Assembly (NCBI RefSeq): GCF_025567195.1
Contig: NZ_JAOQJF010000001.1
Location: forward strand, 1-64,000
Source: Alitiscatomonas aceti
GTDB taxonomy: Bacteria; Bacillota; Clostridia; Lachnospirales; Lachnospiraceae
Length of the DNA: 64,000 bases
Reading direction: 5' to 3'
The translations under genes and the position numbers were made by a program. Below the pieces are notes generated by a model. That model was not told where the DNA came from and searched no databases. It saw only the letters and a program-made list of their open reading frames with translations. Positions 7,670-16,274 of this stretch are shown in pieces; the first letter of the stretch is position 1, and the number at the start of each line of letters is the position of its first letter.

Positions 7670-8806
7670 TTATTCCGCCAGCTCCTTTAAGGCCTTCACT
7701 GCCGCGTCGATCTCCTCTTCCGTATTAAACCAGGAAAAAGAAAAACGTACCATGCCCTGGTCCACGGTTCCCATGGACTGATGCATTAAGGGCGCACAGT
7801 GAGCGCCGGGACGGGTGGAGATCCCGTATTCAAAGGAAAGCTCGTCGCTGACTTCAGAGGAATCATACGTTCCCAGGTTCAAGGCCACCACCGCAGCCCT
7901 CTGATCTGTGGAAAAATCCCCATAAAGCTTAAGACCCGGAATATCCTTTATCCCATCCAGGAAGCGGCGCATGAGACCGATCTCCTTTTTATGGATCGTA
8001 TCTGTACCTGTTTCCTTAAGGAAGCCCAGGGCCGCATGGAGCCCGGCCACTCCGTGGCCATTTAAGGTTCCAGCCTCTAAGGCTGTGGGCATCTCGTGGG
8101 GATGCTCCTTCAGATAGGTGTGGATCCCGCTCCCGCCGGATTTCAGCGGCCGTACCGTAATTCCCGGCCGCACGCAGATCCCGCCGGTCCCCTGGGGGCC
8201 GTACAGCCCCTTGTGGCCTGTAAAGCACACCACGTCGATGTTCATGGCCTGCATATCGATGGGGAGAACTCCTGCTGTCTGGGAGGCGTCCACCACAAAA
8301 AGCAGTCCATGGTCCTTACAGAACCTTCCCAGATACATAAGGTCATTGGCATTTCCGGTCAGATTGGACGCATGGGTACATACCAGGGCCTTTGTATTTT
8401 CTTTAAGAAAACTCTCCAGAAGGTCTGTTCTCAGCCGTCCCTTTTCGTCACAGGGAACGAAGGACACCTGGCATCCCTTTTCCTCCAGACGGTATAAAGG
8501 CCTCAGCACTGAATTGTGCTCCATGACTGTGGAGATGATATGGTCGCCCGGATCAAAAAGACCCAGAATCGCCGTATTCAATGCCTCCGTGGAGTTTAAT
8601 GTAAAGGCCACCTGTCTGGGATCCCCCAGGTTAAAAAGCTCCGAGAGCATTTCTCTCGTTTCGTAGATCAGCCTGGAGGCATCCAGGGACGCTTCATGGG
8701 CCCCCCGGCCGGAATTTCCCATATGCCTCATGGCGTTTACCACCGCGTCGATCACACAATCCGGCTTCTGCATGGTAGTCGCCGCATTATCCATATAAAT
8801 TCCCAT
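7670..8806 (-). CDS. Cysteine desulfurase/selenocysteine lyase-like class V aminotransferase
   Basis: PLP enzyme of the SufS/CsdA-like fold, 378 aa. Visible active-site features are His97 (EHNSV), Asp173 (VVDASQTAG), the PLP lysine Lys199 (CFTGHKGLYGPQGTGG) and the catalytic Cys337 in RPGAHCAPL. It mobilises S from cysteine or Se from selenocysteine as an enzyme-bound persulfide/perselenide. It is the last gene of the yedE-yedF-DUF3343 set, so I infer a role in selenium delivery rather than general Fe-S assembly: no SufU/IscU neighbour is present. An AAGGGG site supports the start. Confidence 0.93.
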   Translation of the reverse strand: MGIYMDNAATTMQKPDCVIDAVVNAMRHMGNSGRGAHEASLDASRLIYETREMLSELFNLGDPRQVAFTLNSTEALNTAILGLFDPGDHIISTVMEHNSVLRPLYRLEEKGCQVSFVPCDEKGRLRTDLLESFLKENTKALVCTHASNLTGNANDLMYLGRFCKDHGLLFVVDASQTAGVLPIDMQAMNIDVVCFTGHKGLYGPQGTGGICVRPGITVRPLKSGGSGIHTYLKEHPHEMPTALEAGTLNGHGVAGLHAALGFLKETGTDTIHKKEIGLMRRFLDGIKDIPGLKLYGDFSTDQRAAVVALNLGTYDSSEVSDELSFEYGISTRPGAHCAPLMHQSMGTVDQGMVRFSFSWFNTEEEIDAAVKALKELAE

Positions 8807-8827
8807 AGTATCACCCCTTTCCCATCT

Positions 8828-9064
8828 CTAATATAACAGCTCTGCCATATCCTCACATTCAATGGAGCATTCCTTTAAGAATGTCTCCATATCCGCCCGG
8901 TCAGCCGGGACTGTACACCAGGCCAGGCCGCACCCGGCCGAAAGCTCCCTGGGTACAGGGATCATACGGCCGGATCTGCCCGTCTCCTTGCATGCCTTTT
9001 CAAAGGCAATGGCGTCGGAGGTGGTGTGAAATGTGATGATCAGTTTCCATTCTTTTTGTCTCAT
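8828..9064 (-). CDS. DUF3343 putative Se/S-carrier-like protein
   Basis: A 78-aa protein matching the DUF3343 pattern: an N-terminal strand/helix (LIITFHTTSDAIAFEKACKE) and a conserved Cys-Gly turn (LSAGCGLAWC, about residues 42-51). The family is described as a putative Se/S carrier because it co-occurs with selenium genes; its chemistry is unproven. It lies between the TusA-like gene and the desulfurase gene, about 21-29 bases from each. The cysteines are candidates for carrying a persulfide or perselenide from the desulfurase. Confidence 0.85.
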   Translation of the reverse strand: MRQKEWKLIITFHTTSDAIAFEKACKETGRSGRMIPVPRELSAGCGLAWCTVPADRADMETFLKECSIECEDMAELLY

Positions 9065-9093
9065 GTTACCGTCTCTTTCTGAAAGATCCGTCC

Positions 9094-9300
9094 TTACTGG
9101 ATGATGAGCTCAAATCCATCGCCTGTTTCCGTCACAGTCACGGTCTTTCCCTGGCTCCTGGCAAATTTCTCCACGTTAGCCTTGGAATGAGGCTCTGTCA
9201 CCAGGACCTTTACCGTATCGTTTCCATGACTCTTTAAGGCAGCCTGGGTCAGCATCACCGGCTCCGGACAGGATAAACCTCTTGCATCTACTTCGTACAT
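9094..9300 (-). CDS. TusA/YedF-like sulfurtransferase-fold protein, selenium-associated
   Basis: A 68-aa single TusA (SirA) domain. The hallmark CPxP motif is at residues 11-14 (DARGLSCPEPVML), with Cys11 the expected acceptor cysteine. Selenium-linked YedF proteins are usually about 200 aa with a second domain; this one is the TusA domain alone. Its position between yedE and DUF3343 supports a role in handling reduced Se or S. AGAGGA precedes the ATG. Confidence 0.9.
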   Translation of the reverse strand: MYEVDARGLSCPEPVMLTQAALKSHGNDTVKVLVTEPHSKANVEKFARSQGKTVTVTETGDGFELIIQ

Positions 9301-9323
9301 AATGATTCCTCTTTTCTCTGCAA

Positions 9324-10415
9324 TTAATTCTTTTTATTCTTCGGCATAAATCCGATGATGAACAGGATCACGATACATGCGATCACAGCCACCTGGCCGT
9401 TGATCCCCGGACCGCCTGCCACTGCCGGAGCGTCTGCGGTTGCTGCAGCTGCAGCAACGCCTGCCAGTCCGAAGTTATGGCAGAAAGCGGCTCCAACAAA
9501 AAGACCTAAGAAGGTCACTGCGGAATCGGAGGACCCCTGGCCTGCCAGCACCAGCTGTCTTAAGGGGCATCCGCCTGCCAGAACAGCAGCAAATCCCACG
9601 GCGTACATGCCAAGGATATTCCAGATATGCTGGGCATGGGCCACCGGCTGTCCTGTAAAGGACAGGTTAAAGTTTCCTGTGGCGATGTTGTAGATCACCA
9701 TAACCACGAAAATACCGCCTACGATGGTCAGAAGATCATAATTCTTCATTAAGATGATATCGCGGACACACCCTGCAAAGCAGCTTCTGCACTTCTGGGC
9801 GATGGCTCCGAATAAAAGGCCACCGATGAGTGCGATAAACACCGGTGCGTGCATGCTTCCGGGCCCCTTTTCACTGCTGACGAACAGTGTTGTGGTCAGG
9901 CTTAAAACAAAGAGCACCACCATGGCGATGGGAAGGATCGTGCCGGAGGCTTTATCCACCGTATAGGCTCTTCCCAGAGAGAAGCCGCGCTTTAAGGCCA
10001 GGGTCCCTGTAAATACTCCGGCCACAAAGCCGATCAGGGCCACATAGGCGTTCAGATCGCCGGCAGCCATACGGAGCACCATACGCAGCGGGCAGCCTAA
10101 GAATGCCAGGGAGCCGATCATCATGATCATACCCAGCACAAAACGCACCATGGGGGAGGAGCCGGCCGTGGACCGGTATTCCTTTGTGACAACAGCGATC
10201 AGAAATGCGCCGCAGATAATACCGATGATCTCCGGACGCACGTACTGGACAACAGCTGCCTGGTGGAGCTTCATGGCTCCGGCTGTGTCACGGATAAAGC
10301 AGGCGATACACATGGCCATGTTCTTGGGATTTCCCATATAGGCCAGGACTGCTGCTATGGCTCCCAGGAGCACGCCTGAAAGCGCCAGCGTCTTTTTGTT
10401 TGCAGTTAAGTTCAT
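9324..10415 (-). CDS. yedE: Selenium metabolism membrane protein YedE (YeeE/YedE transporter)
   Basis: A 363-aa polytopic membrane protein of the YeeE/YedE family, about ten hydrophobic segments. Conserved cysteines lie in membrane-proximal motifs: FLGCPLRMVLRMAAGD, CRSCFAGCVRDI and LAGGCPLRQLVLAGQ. Relatives import thiosulfate; the YedE subgroup that travels with Sec genes is thought to import a reduced selenium compound. The ATG at 10415 (MNLTANKKTLALSG) is preferred over an upstream in-frame start because AGGGGT lies 5-10 bases before it. It leads the yedE-yedF-DUF3343-desulfurase set. Confidence 0.93.
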   Translation of the reverse strand: MNLTANKKTLALSGVLLGAIAAVLAYMGNPKNMAMCIACFIRDTAGAMKLHQAAVVQYVRPEIIGIICGAFLIAVVTKEYRSTAGSSPMVRFVLGMIMMIGSLAFLGCPLRMVLRMAAGDLNAYVALIGFVAGVFTGTLALKRGFSLGRAYTVDKASGTILPIAMVVLFVLSLTTTLFVSSEKGPGSMHAPVFIALIGGLLFGAIAQKCRSCFAGCVRDIILMKNYDLLTIVGGIFVVMVIYNIATGNFNLSFTGQPVAHAQHIWNILGMYAVGFAAVLAGGCPLRQLVLAGQGSSDSAVTFLGLFVGAAFCHNFGLAGVAAAAATADAPAVAGGPGINGQVAVIACIVILFIIGFMPKNKKN

Positions 10416-10543
10416 ACTTACTACCCCTTTTCTGTTTTGTAGATTATGGACAAAAAATATAGAATTTTCATCCATCTCACTTAAGTTTATCAAACCAGAC
10501 AGGGGAAGTCTAATTAAAAATATTATTCCAGAGAATCGATTGT

Positions 10544-10558
10544 ATAGCTTTTTTCTAT
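10544..10558. promoter_or_regulatory. Candidate LysR-type operator upstream of yedE
   Basis: ATAG-N7-CTAT, which also fits the T-N11-A pattern typical of LysR regulators. It lies in the 159-bp gap between the LysR gene and yedE. The same gap has a possible -10 (TAAACT) for yedE. The signal is short and could be chance. Confidence 0.3.
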
Positions 10559-10574
10559 GGAAGAACGGACAGCC

Positions 10575-11501
10575 CTAGAGCTGCCCGTCCTCATGAAGCT
10601 CCCTGGATGCCTTTTCCCGGACGAATTCCAGGAAATGCTCCGCAATGGGAGATAAGCAGGCCCCTTTGTTGTGGGCCAGATAAAAACAGCGTTTTTTCTC
10701 CAGGCCGCGGATGCGGAAATAGCGGATATTATCCTGCTCCGCCGTCCGCTTGATGACCTGCTCGGACACGATGGAAACGCCCAGGCCTCGGCTTACCACC
10801 TGCTTGATGGCTGCCGGATTGCTCATACGGGCGATCACATCCACGTTTTTAAACACAGGCTTCCCATAAACCAGGGCCTTTTCCATCTCCTGCCGGGTCC
10901 CAGATCCGTCCTCCCGCATGATGAAGGGTTCATTGATGAACAGCTCCACCGGGATGGCCTCTCCATTCTGGTAGATCCGGTATACGTCCGTGTCAGGAGT
11001 GATGAGTACCATCTCATCGTAGAACACAGGCTCAAAGCACAGGCCGCTGTTTCCCTTGTAGCCGGTAAAGCCCAGCTCCCCCCGCTGGTTCATGAGGTTC
11101 TCATTGACCAGCCGGCTGTCAGACTGCTCCACATAAAACCTTACCCGCGGGAAGAGCTCATGGAACTCTTCCATGACCTGGGGAAGATAAAAATACCCGG
11201 GAATGGAGGAGGTCTGGATCTCCAGGATCCCGTCCAGGTCCTCCTTCAGATTCTTCATGGACATAACGGCCCTGGATCTGGTATTCAGAAGCTCCACCGC
11301 ATAAGAGTAGAACTCATGGCCGTGGGGGGTCAGGCTGATCTCCCGGCCAGACCGGTTCAAAAGCCGTACTCCCAGCTCATTTTCCAGGTTGCTCACATGG
11401 GTACTGATGGTAGGCTGGGTTAAAAACGTAGCGTCAGCCGCCTTGGAAAAACTTTTGTATTTTGCAGCATTTACAAATGCCTCCAGCTGTCTGAACTCCA
11501 T
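10575..11501 (-). CDS. LysR-family regulator of selenium metabolism genes
   Basis: A 308-aa LysR regulator. The winged helix-turn-helix is at residues 1-60 (MEFRQLEAFVNAAKYKSFSK, then ADATFLTQPTISTHVSNLE) and a periplasmic-binding-like effector domain follows (GYFYLPQVMEEFHELFPRV). It starts 9 bases after the selB stop, so it is read with selA-selB, and yedE follows 159 bases later. LysR genes in this position are recognised as selenium-metabolism-associated. The effector and the targets are inferred, with the yedE upstream region the best candidate target. Confidence 0.92.
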   Translation of the reverse strand: MEFRQLEAFVNAAKYKSFSKAADATFLTQPTISTHVSNLENELGVRLLNRSGREISLTPHGHEFYSYAVELLNTRSRAVMSMKNLKEDLDGILEIQTSSIPGYFYLPQVMEEFHELFPRVRFYVEQSDSRLVNENLMNQRGELGFTGYKGNSGLCFEPVFYDEMVLITPDTDVYRIYQNGEAIPVELFINEPFIMREDGSGTRQEMEKALVYGKPVFKNVDVIARMSNPAAIKQVVSRGLGVSIVSEQVIKRTAEQDNIRYFRIRGLEKKRCFYLAHNKGACLSPIAEHFLEFVREKASRELHEDGQL

Positions 11502-11510
11502 AACGTCTCC

Positions 11511-13421
11511 TTATTTCAGCAGAACACGCACGTCGCCCTGGAGCTTTGTGATCTTCTGCTGGTCCAGATGATCCAGGATCAGCAGCACATACTTTCTGGA
11601 CGTACCTAACATATCCCGGAATTCTGCCAGGGACATGGTATCGTGGGATGCAAAATACCCCCTCAGAAGCTCCATGGCCTTTTCATAGTGATCCTTGTAA
11701 AGATAAGCACCTGGGTTCAGCTTCACCAGCGTGCCGTCCTTAAACAGGTCAGAAAGCACCTGCTTTGCCTGTTTTTTATCCTTAAACTGAGCCATGACCT
11801 CATCCGTGGACGGAGCCTCAAAGCCGGCCGCCGCATACGTCTTTATCATGGTCTGGCGCATATCGGAATGCTCGTCAGAATACTGGGCAGAGAAGCCAGC
11901 CGCCGCCACCGTGCTGCTGGAAGCGCTGATGATCCCGCGCTTTAACAGCTCGTTTAAGAGCACATCGCCTTTTTTGGCCTCCTTCAGATAAAAGCTTTCC
12001 AGGATCCGGCTCTTGAACTCTTCCTTTTCCATTCCGGCTGCAATGGGATTGGCCTGGTGGAAGGCTGTCAGCATCTCTGTGGTCTTTCCTGTGACCCGTT
12101 CCCAGAAATCCTTGTGGAAGAAGTTTCCATCGTTTAAGGAAAGGGCCTTCTTCTGCTTTTTCAGCTTCTCCAGCCGTTCCTCTGTCTCCCTATCCGTCCA
12201 GTTGAGCTTGGCTGCCAGCCGATGGACCGACGGGAAGCGGATGCTCTCCTCCTTCAGGACCAGCTCCAGCACTTCCTCGTCCGTTCCCGTCTCGCGGATG
12301 GCCAGGGCATTGATAAGCTCCTCCTGATGGCGCTTGTGCTTTCCAGGACAGGCATCCAGGATGATGCCTCCGCCAAAGGTCTCCACCGGAGAATAGAACC
12401 GGATGATGAACCGGTCGGTGCGCTTGACGGCCAATGGCTCGTCAAACCGGAGCTGCACAAAGGCGCTCTCGCCTGCACCGATGGAATCCTTATCTAAAAG
12501 CACCGCCTTGGCAATGGTCTGGGCAGATCCATAGTTAAAGTGGATCCGGTCCCCATTCTTTAAAAGCCGGTCCGTGGTCTTAAAAAGACTGATCTTCACA
12601 TCCAGGAACGTGCTGTTGGTAAGGCTTCCGGGAGCCGCCAGGACTTCTCCCCGGCTCAGCTCTTCTTTTTTTATGTTGGACAGATTGATGGCTGTACGCT
12701 GTCCGGCATAGGCAGCCTCTTCCTTGGAACCATGGCTCTGGATCCCGCGAATCTTAAGGATCCGCTCTTCCGGATAGACCATGACCTCTTCTCCGGCCTG
12801 GCAGCTCCCTTCCAGAAGGGTTCCAGTCACCACTGTACCGAAGCCCTCCATGGTGAATACCCGGTCAATGGGCAGCCGGAACAGCTCCGGCTCACTGCGG
12901 CGCATCCCCACGGAGCGGACCTTATCCAGGATCATCTTCTTTAATACGTCGATGTTCTGGCCGGTGAAGGCAGAAACACGGATCCGGTCAGCGTTTTCCA
13001 GGAAGCTTCCCTCCACCAGCTCGGAAACGTCCTCCTCCACCATTTCAGCCCAGTCCTCATCCACCAGGTCTGCCTTGGTAAATACAATGATGCCCTGGCG
13101 GATATGAAGCATCTTTAAGATTTCAAAGTGCTCCACGGTCTGGGGCATGACACCCTCATCCAGAGCGATCACCAGAAGCACCAGGTCGATGCCTCCGATG
13201 CCCGCCAGCATGTTTTTAACAAATTTTTCGTGGCCCGGCACGTCGATGATGCCGATGTGAAGCCCCTCGTCATTGGGAAGGTTGGCGAATCCCAGCTCAA
13301 TGGTGATCCCCCTCTTCTGCTCTTCCCTCAGCCTGTCGGTCTGGATCCCTGTCAGCGCCTTGATAAGACACGTTTTTCCATGATCCACATGACCGGAAGT
13401 TCCTACAATGACGTTCTGCAT
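11511..13421 (-). CDS. selB: Selenocysteine-specific elongation factor SelB
   Basis: A 636-aa GTPase that carries Sec-tRNA to ribosomes stalled at UGA codons followed by a SECIS hairpin. It has the EF-Tu-like G domain (GTSGHVDHGKT at about residues 8-18, DVPGHEKFVKNM, FTKADLVD), domains II/III, and four C-terminal winged-helix modules that bind SECIS RNA (for example the tail MSLAEFRDMLGTSRKYVLLI). It starts 16 bases after selA. grdA and grdB in this window are obvious clients. Confidence 0.98.
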   Translation of the reverse strand: MQNVIVGTSGHVDHGKTCLIKALTGIQTDRLREEQKRGITIELGFANLPNDEGLHIGIIDVPGHEKFVKNMLAGIGGIDLVLLVIALDEGVMPQTVEHFEILKMLHIRQGIIVFTKADLVDEDWAEMVEEDVSELVEGSFLENADRIRVSAFTGQNIDVLKKMILDKVRSVGMRRSEPELFRLPIDRVFTMEGFGTVVTGTLLEGSCQAGEEVMVYPEERILKIRGIQSHGSKEEAAYAGQRTAINLSNIKKEELSRGEVLAAPGSLTNSTFLDVKISLFKTTDRLLKNGDRIHFNYGSAQTIAKAVLLDKDSIGAGESAFVQLRFDEPLAVKRTDRFIIRFYSPVETFGGGIILDACPGKHKRHQEELINALAIRETGTDEEVLELVLKEESIRFPSVHRLAAKLNWTDRETEERLEKLKKQKKALSLNDGNFFHKDFWERVTGKTTEMLTAFHQANPIAAGMEKEEFKSRILESFYLKEAKKGDVLLNELLKRGIISASSSTVAAAGFSAQYSDEHSDMRQTMIKTYAAAGFEAPSTDEVMAQFKDKKQAKQVLSDLFKDGTLVKLNPGAYLYKDHYEKAMELLRGYFASHDTMSLAEFRDMLGTSRKYVLLILDHLDQQKITKLQGDVRVLLK

Positions 13422-13437
13422 TCAGCTGTCACTCTCC

Positions 13438-14847
13438 TTAATTTACTCCTGCCTGGGCAGCCGCAAATAAAACAGCGCTGGCAGCAGTCTCGATTTCCTC
13501 TTCTTTTATGGTCCTTACAGAAAGGAGCACCTTATCGTGGGCTACCCGGACGATCACCGGCGTCTCAGCCCTTCTGAACAGCCGTTCCAGCCGCTCTGCC
13601 GGTACTGTATCAGAGGCAATGGAAACGGCGATGCCGTTTAAGCGGACTGTGGGTGCGGAGCCGCCGCCCACCTGGTCCTTACAGGGCTCGGAGCCCAGGG
13701 TAAATGCGTCTGTCCTAACCTTGATGGCTTCGATGAGCCGGTCGGCCTTATTCTGAAGCTCTTCCCCGGAAACAGTGATCATCTGGAGCACCGGTATGGT
13801 CTTCTTTGCGTTCTCCATATCCAGATATTCAAAGAATGTGGCCTCCATGGCTGCCAGGGTCATCTTATCCACACGGAAGGCCCGGGCCAGAGGATGCTTC
13901 TTCATTCTATCAATATATTCCTTTTTACCGATGAGGATGCCGCCCTGGGGGCCTCCCAGAAGCTTGTCGCCGGAGAAAAGCACCACGTCTGCCCCGTCGT
14001 TCACCGCATCCAGGACTGTGGGCTCATCCACGCCGTAGCGGGTCAGATCGGCCATGAGACCGCTTCCCATGTCGTAGATCACAGGAAGGTTCATTTCCTT
14101 ACCCAGATCTACCATTTCCTTCAGGGTCACCTCCTGGGTGAAGCCCAGGATCCGGTAGTTGCTTGTATGGACCTTCATTAACGCGCCGGTCTTTTCCGGA
14201 TCATAGGCGTTCCGGTAATCCGACGGCCTCGTCTTATTGGTGGTCCCCACCTCTTTTAAATGGGCGCCGCTCTGCTCCATGATCTCCGGGATCCGGAAGG
14301 AGCCGCCAATCTCCACCAGCTCGCCTCTGGATGTGATGACTTCCTTTCCAAAGGCCATGGCAGAAAGGCACAGCATGGTGGCTGCCGCATTGTTGTTGAC
14401 TACCATGGCAGCCTCTGCTCCCGTGATCTTTGCAATAATCTTCTCCACATGGTCGTGGCGCAGGCCCCTGGCTCCCTTTTTCAGGTCGTATTCCAGATTG
14501 GAATAAGAATCAGCCACAGCCGTAACGCTTTCCACTGCAGCCCTGCACAGATTGGAGCGGCCCAGGTTGGTGTGGAGCACAACGCCGGTGGCGTTGATCA
14601 GCGTCCTTAAGTTTCTCTTTTTCTTTCCTGTGATCCGGTCGCAGATCTCTGCGATCAGTTCATCCTTTTCGGGGGTGTCCTCTCTTTCTCCGGAAAGGAT
14701 CTCCCTTCTCAGCTCATCAATGATCTCCCTTGCAGCGTCCACCACAACGGATCTGGGCGTGGATTCCATAAAAAAAACGAGCTGCTCATCCAGTAGCAAC
14801 TCGTCTATTTTAGGAAGACCACGCAGTAATAACTGCCTGTTATCCAT
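13438..14847 (-). CDS. selA: L-seryl-tRNA(Sec) selenium transferase SelA
   Basis: PLP enzyme that converts Ser-tRNA(Sec) to Sec-tRNA(Sec) using selenophosphate. It is 469 aa from the ATG at 14847, which has AGGAGG 9 bases upstream. The longer open frame runs back through the tRNA-Sec gene and is not coding. The PLP lysine is Lys295 (VVLFSGDKLLGGPQGG). The N-terminal SelA domain (LPKIDELL) and RTLINATGVVLHTNLGRS are typical. The selenophosphate synthetase gene selD is not in the window. Confidence 0.98.
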   Translation of the reverse strand: MDNRQLLLRGLPKIDELLLDEQLVFFMESTPRSVVVDAAREIIDELRREILSGEREDTPEKDELIAEICDRITGKKKRNLRTLINATGVVLHTNLGRSNLCRAAVESVTAVADSYSNLEYDLKKGARGLRHDHVEKIIAKITGAEAAMVVNNNAAATMLCLSAMAFGKEVITSRGELVEIGGSFRIPEIMEQSGAHLKEVGTTNKTRPSDYRNAYDPEKTGALMKVHTSNYRILGFTQEVTLKEMVDLGKEMNLPVIYDMGSGLMADLTRYGVDEPTVLDAVNDGADVVLFSGDKLLGGPQGGILIGKKEYIDRMKKHPLARAFRVDKMTLAAMEATFFEYLDMENAKKTIPVLQMITVSGEELQNKADRLIEAIKVRTDAFTLGSEPCKDQVGGGSAPTVRLNGIAVSIASDTVPAERLERLFRRAETPVIVRVAHDKVLLSVRTIKEEEIETAASAVLFAAAQAGVN

Positions 14848-14882
14848 AATAATATTCCTCCTACTTCGATGAATCGAAAAAA

Positions 14883-14976
14883 CGGAGGAGGTGGGAATCG
14901 AACCCACCCGAAGGGCTCCTAACCCTTCACAACGGTTTTGAAGACCGCGAGGCACACCAGCAACCTATCTACCTCC
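14883..14976 (-). tRNA. tRNA-Sec (anticodon UCA)
   Basis: A 94-base selenocysteine tRNA directly upstream of selA. Visible are the anticodon loop CTTCAAA (anticodon TCA) on stem GCGGT/ACCGT, a long variable arm (GAAGGG/CCCTTC), and the T arm GTGGG-TTCGATT-CCCAC. The acceptor 5' strand GGAGGTAG pairs with CTCCTCC only if T6 is bulged (GGAGG[T]AG), giving 7 pairs instead of the usual 8. The discriminator is G and CCA is not encoded; six T follow at once. It has its own strong promoter and is probably also co-transcribed with selA. Confidence 0.95.
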
Positions 14977-15000
14977 AAATTCACATCGCATGACTTGTTT

Positions 15001-15029
15001 ATAATAGCACAGCGTCCTGCATTTGTCAA
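15001..15029 (-). promoter_or_regulatory. Promoter of tRNA-Sec/selA
   Basis: Minus strand: consensus TTGACA (15024-15029), 17-base spacer, TATTAT (15001-15006), placing the start point about 18 bases before the tRNA. A hairpin without a clear T run (15079-15109) lies between this promoter and the grdD stop. Confidence 0.85.
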
Positions 15030-15128
15030 GGCGAATTTTGTAAATTTTTTATACAAAACATATAATTTCCCCGAAACAGGGAGACAGACAGTCTCTCCGC
15101 CTGTCTCCCGATCCGGGCATCCGGTCAT

Positions 15129-16247
15129 TTAGCCAACATAACCGGCATTCTTTAAGATCTCGTAAGCCTTGTCCTTCTTGTCTGCAGCCATCAGAACGAT
15201 CGGGCCAGTACAGCCCATACCGCTTTCTGCGTAGATTCCCTCTTTCCAGAGTGCCTGTACAGCGTCTTCCAGGTCCATAACCTCGATACCCGGAATCTGT
15301 GCAGTACAGATCTCCTTGGGGGGAGCTGTTACAGCTGCAGCCGGAGCTGCTTCTTTCTTTCCAGCATTCTTTAACTCGTCGATGATCGCCTCAAAGCCGG
15401 CCTTCTTTGCTTTTGCAAATTCGTCGTCTGCGATCTTCTTCCAGTTATGCTTTACAAGATTTGTGGCAAACTCCATAGCCCCTGCGATCACAGGAGCGCC
15501 GGAAGCACGGGAAACGATCATAATCAGACGATCATAACCATCGCCGATGCCCGGACCGTAGCCAAAGCCCAGGGACTCATAGCTTCCGCCAGTGGTATAT
15601 GCAGAGAAGATCTTCATCATGAGGTTTCCTGTTAAGGAGTCCATAACCATGATATCCGGAGTTCCGGCTAACAGGTCGTTGCCTCTCATGACGATTCCGC
15701 CGTCTGCACGGGCAGATTCTGCGAAATTGATATCATATCCCTGCTCTTTTAATTTTAACAGAGCCTTTTCTGTCTGTCTTGCACCGTCGATGTTGGCAAT
15801 ACCAACCGTCGGATTCTCGATCCCGTCTGCCTTTGCGGCGATGATGCCGTAAATGGCATTCTTTACCATACCAGCGATACGGTCTGTATCAGACGTACCT
15901 GTGGTGGTGGCAAGATACATGGGCTTTCCAATGCCGGGGGTAATTACCTTACCAACGGTGGAAACGCCGATGGGGAATGGGTAGTGCATGGTAACTGCAG
16001 CGTCGATCTCACCGGAATCCAGAAGCTTTTCCATCTCTTTGTGGATGTCTTCTCCCTCGATGAGACGGGCGTCTAAGCCCTTGTACGCAGCCAGCTCCAT
16101 GGCTCTCTTAATATTGTCTTCTCCATGCTCACTGCCTTCGGAGGCAAAGCCGATCACCGGCTTTTTGCCGTACTGTCCTGTTTCCAGGGCATCCGCAACT
16201 TCCAGGAAGGTATCTGCAATGAGCGTCTTAATTCTCTTATCTGACAT
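15129..16247 (-). CDS. grdD: Glycine/sarcosine/betaine reductase complex component C, subunit GrdD
   Basis: The smaller protein C subunit, 372 aa, a PlsX-like fold. With GrdC it takes the carboxymethyl-selenoether on GrdA, forms an acetyl-thioester and releases acetyl phosphate for ATP synthesis. Motifs include IGFASEGSEHGEDNIKRAME at the N-terminus and the C-terminal ESGMGCTGPIVLMA, whose Cys346 corresponds to the catalytic cysteine reported for this subunit. It is the last grd gene, 27 bases after grdC. Confidence 0.97.
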   Translation of the reverse strand: MSDKRIKTLIADTFLEVADALETGQYGKKPVIGFASEGSEHGEDNIKRAMELAAYKGLDARLIEGEDIHKEMEKLLDSGEIDAAVTMHYPFPIGVSTVGKVITPGIGKPMYLATTTGTSDTDRIAGMVKNAIYGIIAAKADGIENPTVGIANIDGARQTEKALLKLKEQGYDINFAESARADGGIVMRGNDLLAGTPDIMVMDSLTGNLMMKIFSAYTTGGSYESLGFGYGPGIGDGYDRLIMIVSRASGAPVIAGAMEFATNLVKHNWKKIADDEFAKAKKAGFEAIIDELKNAGKKEAAPAAAVTAPPKEICTAQIPGIEVMDLEDAVQALWKEGIYAESGMGCTGPIVLMAADKKDKAYEILKNAGYVG

Positions 16248-16274
16248 AACGCACCTGTCCTTTCTGTTTACGGA

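Noticed and set aside
14848..14955. An N-terminal extension of SelA
   Set aside because: It would translate the tRNA-Sec gene. The ATG at 14847 has a perfect ribosome site.
15079..15109. Intrinsic terminator after grdD
   Set aside because: A good GGGAGACAG/CTGTCTCCC stem exists, but no T run follows on the minus strand, so it is recorded only as a hairpin.
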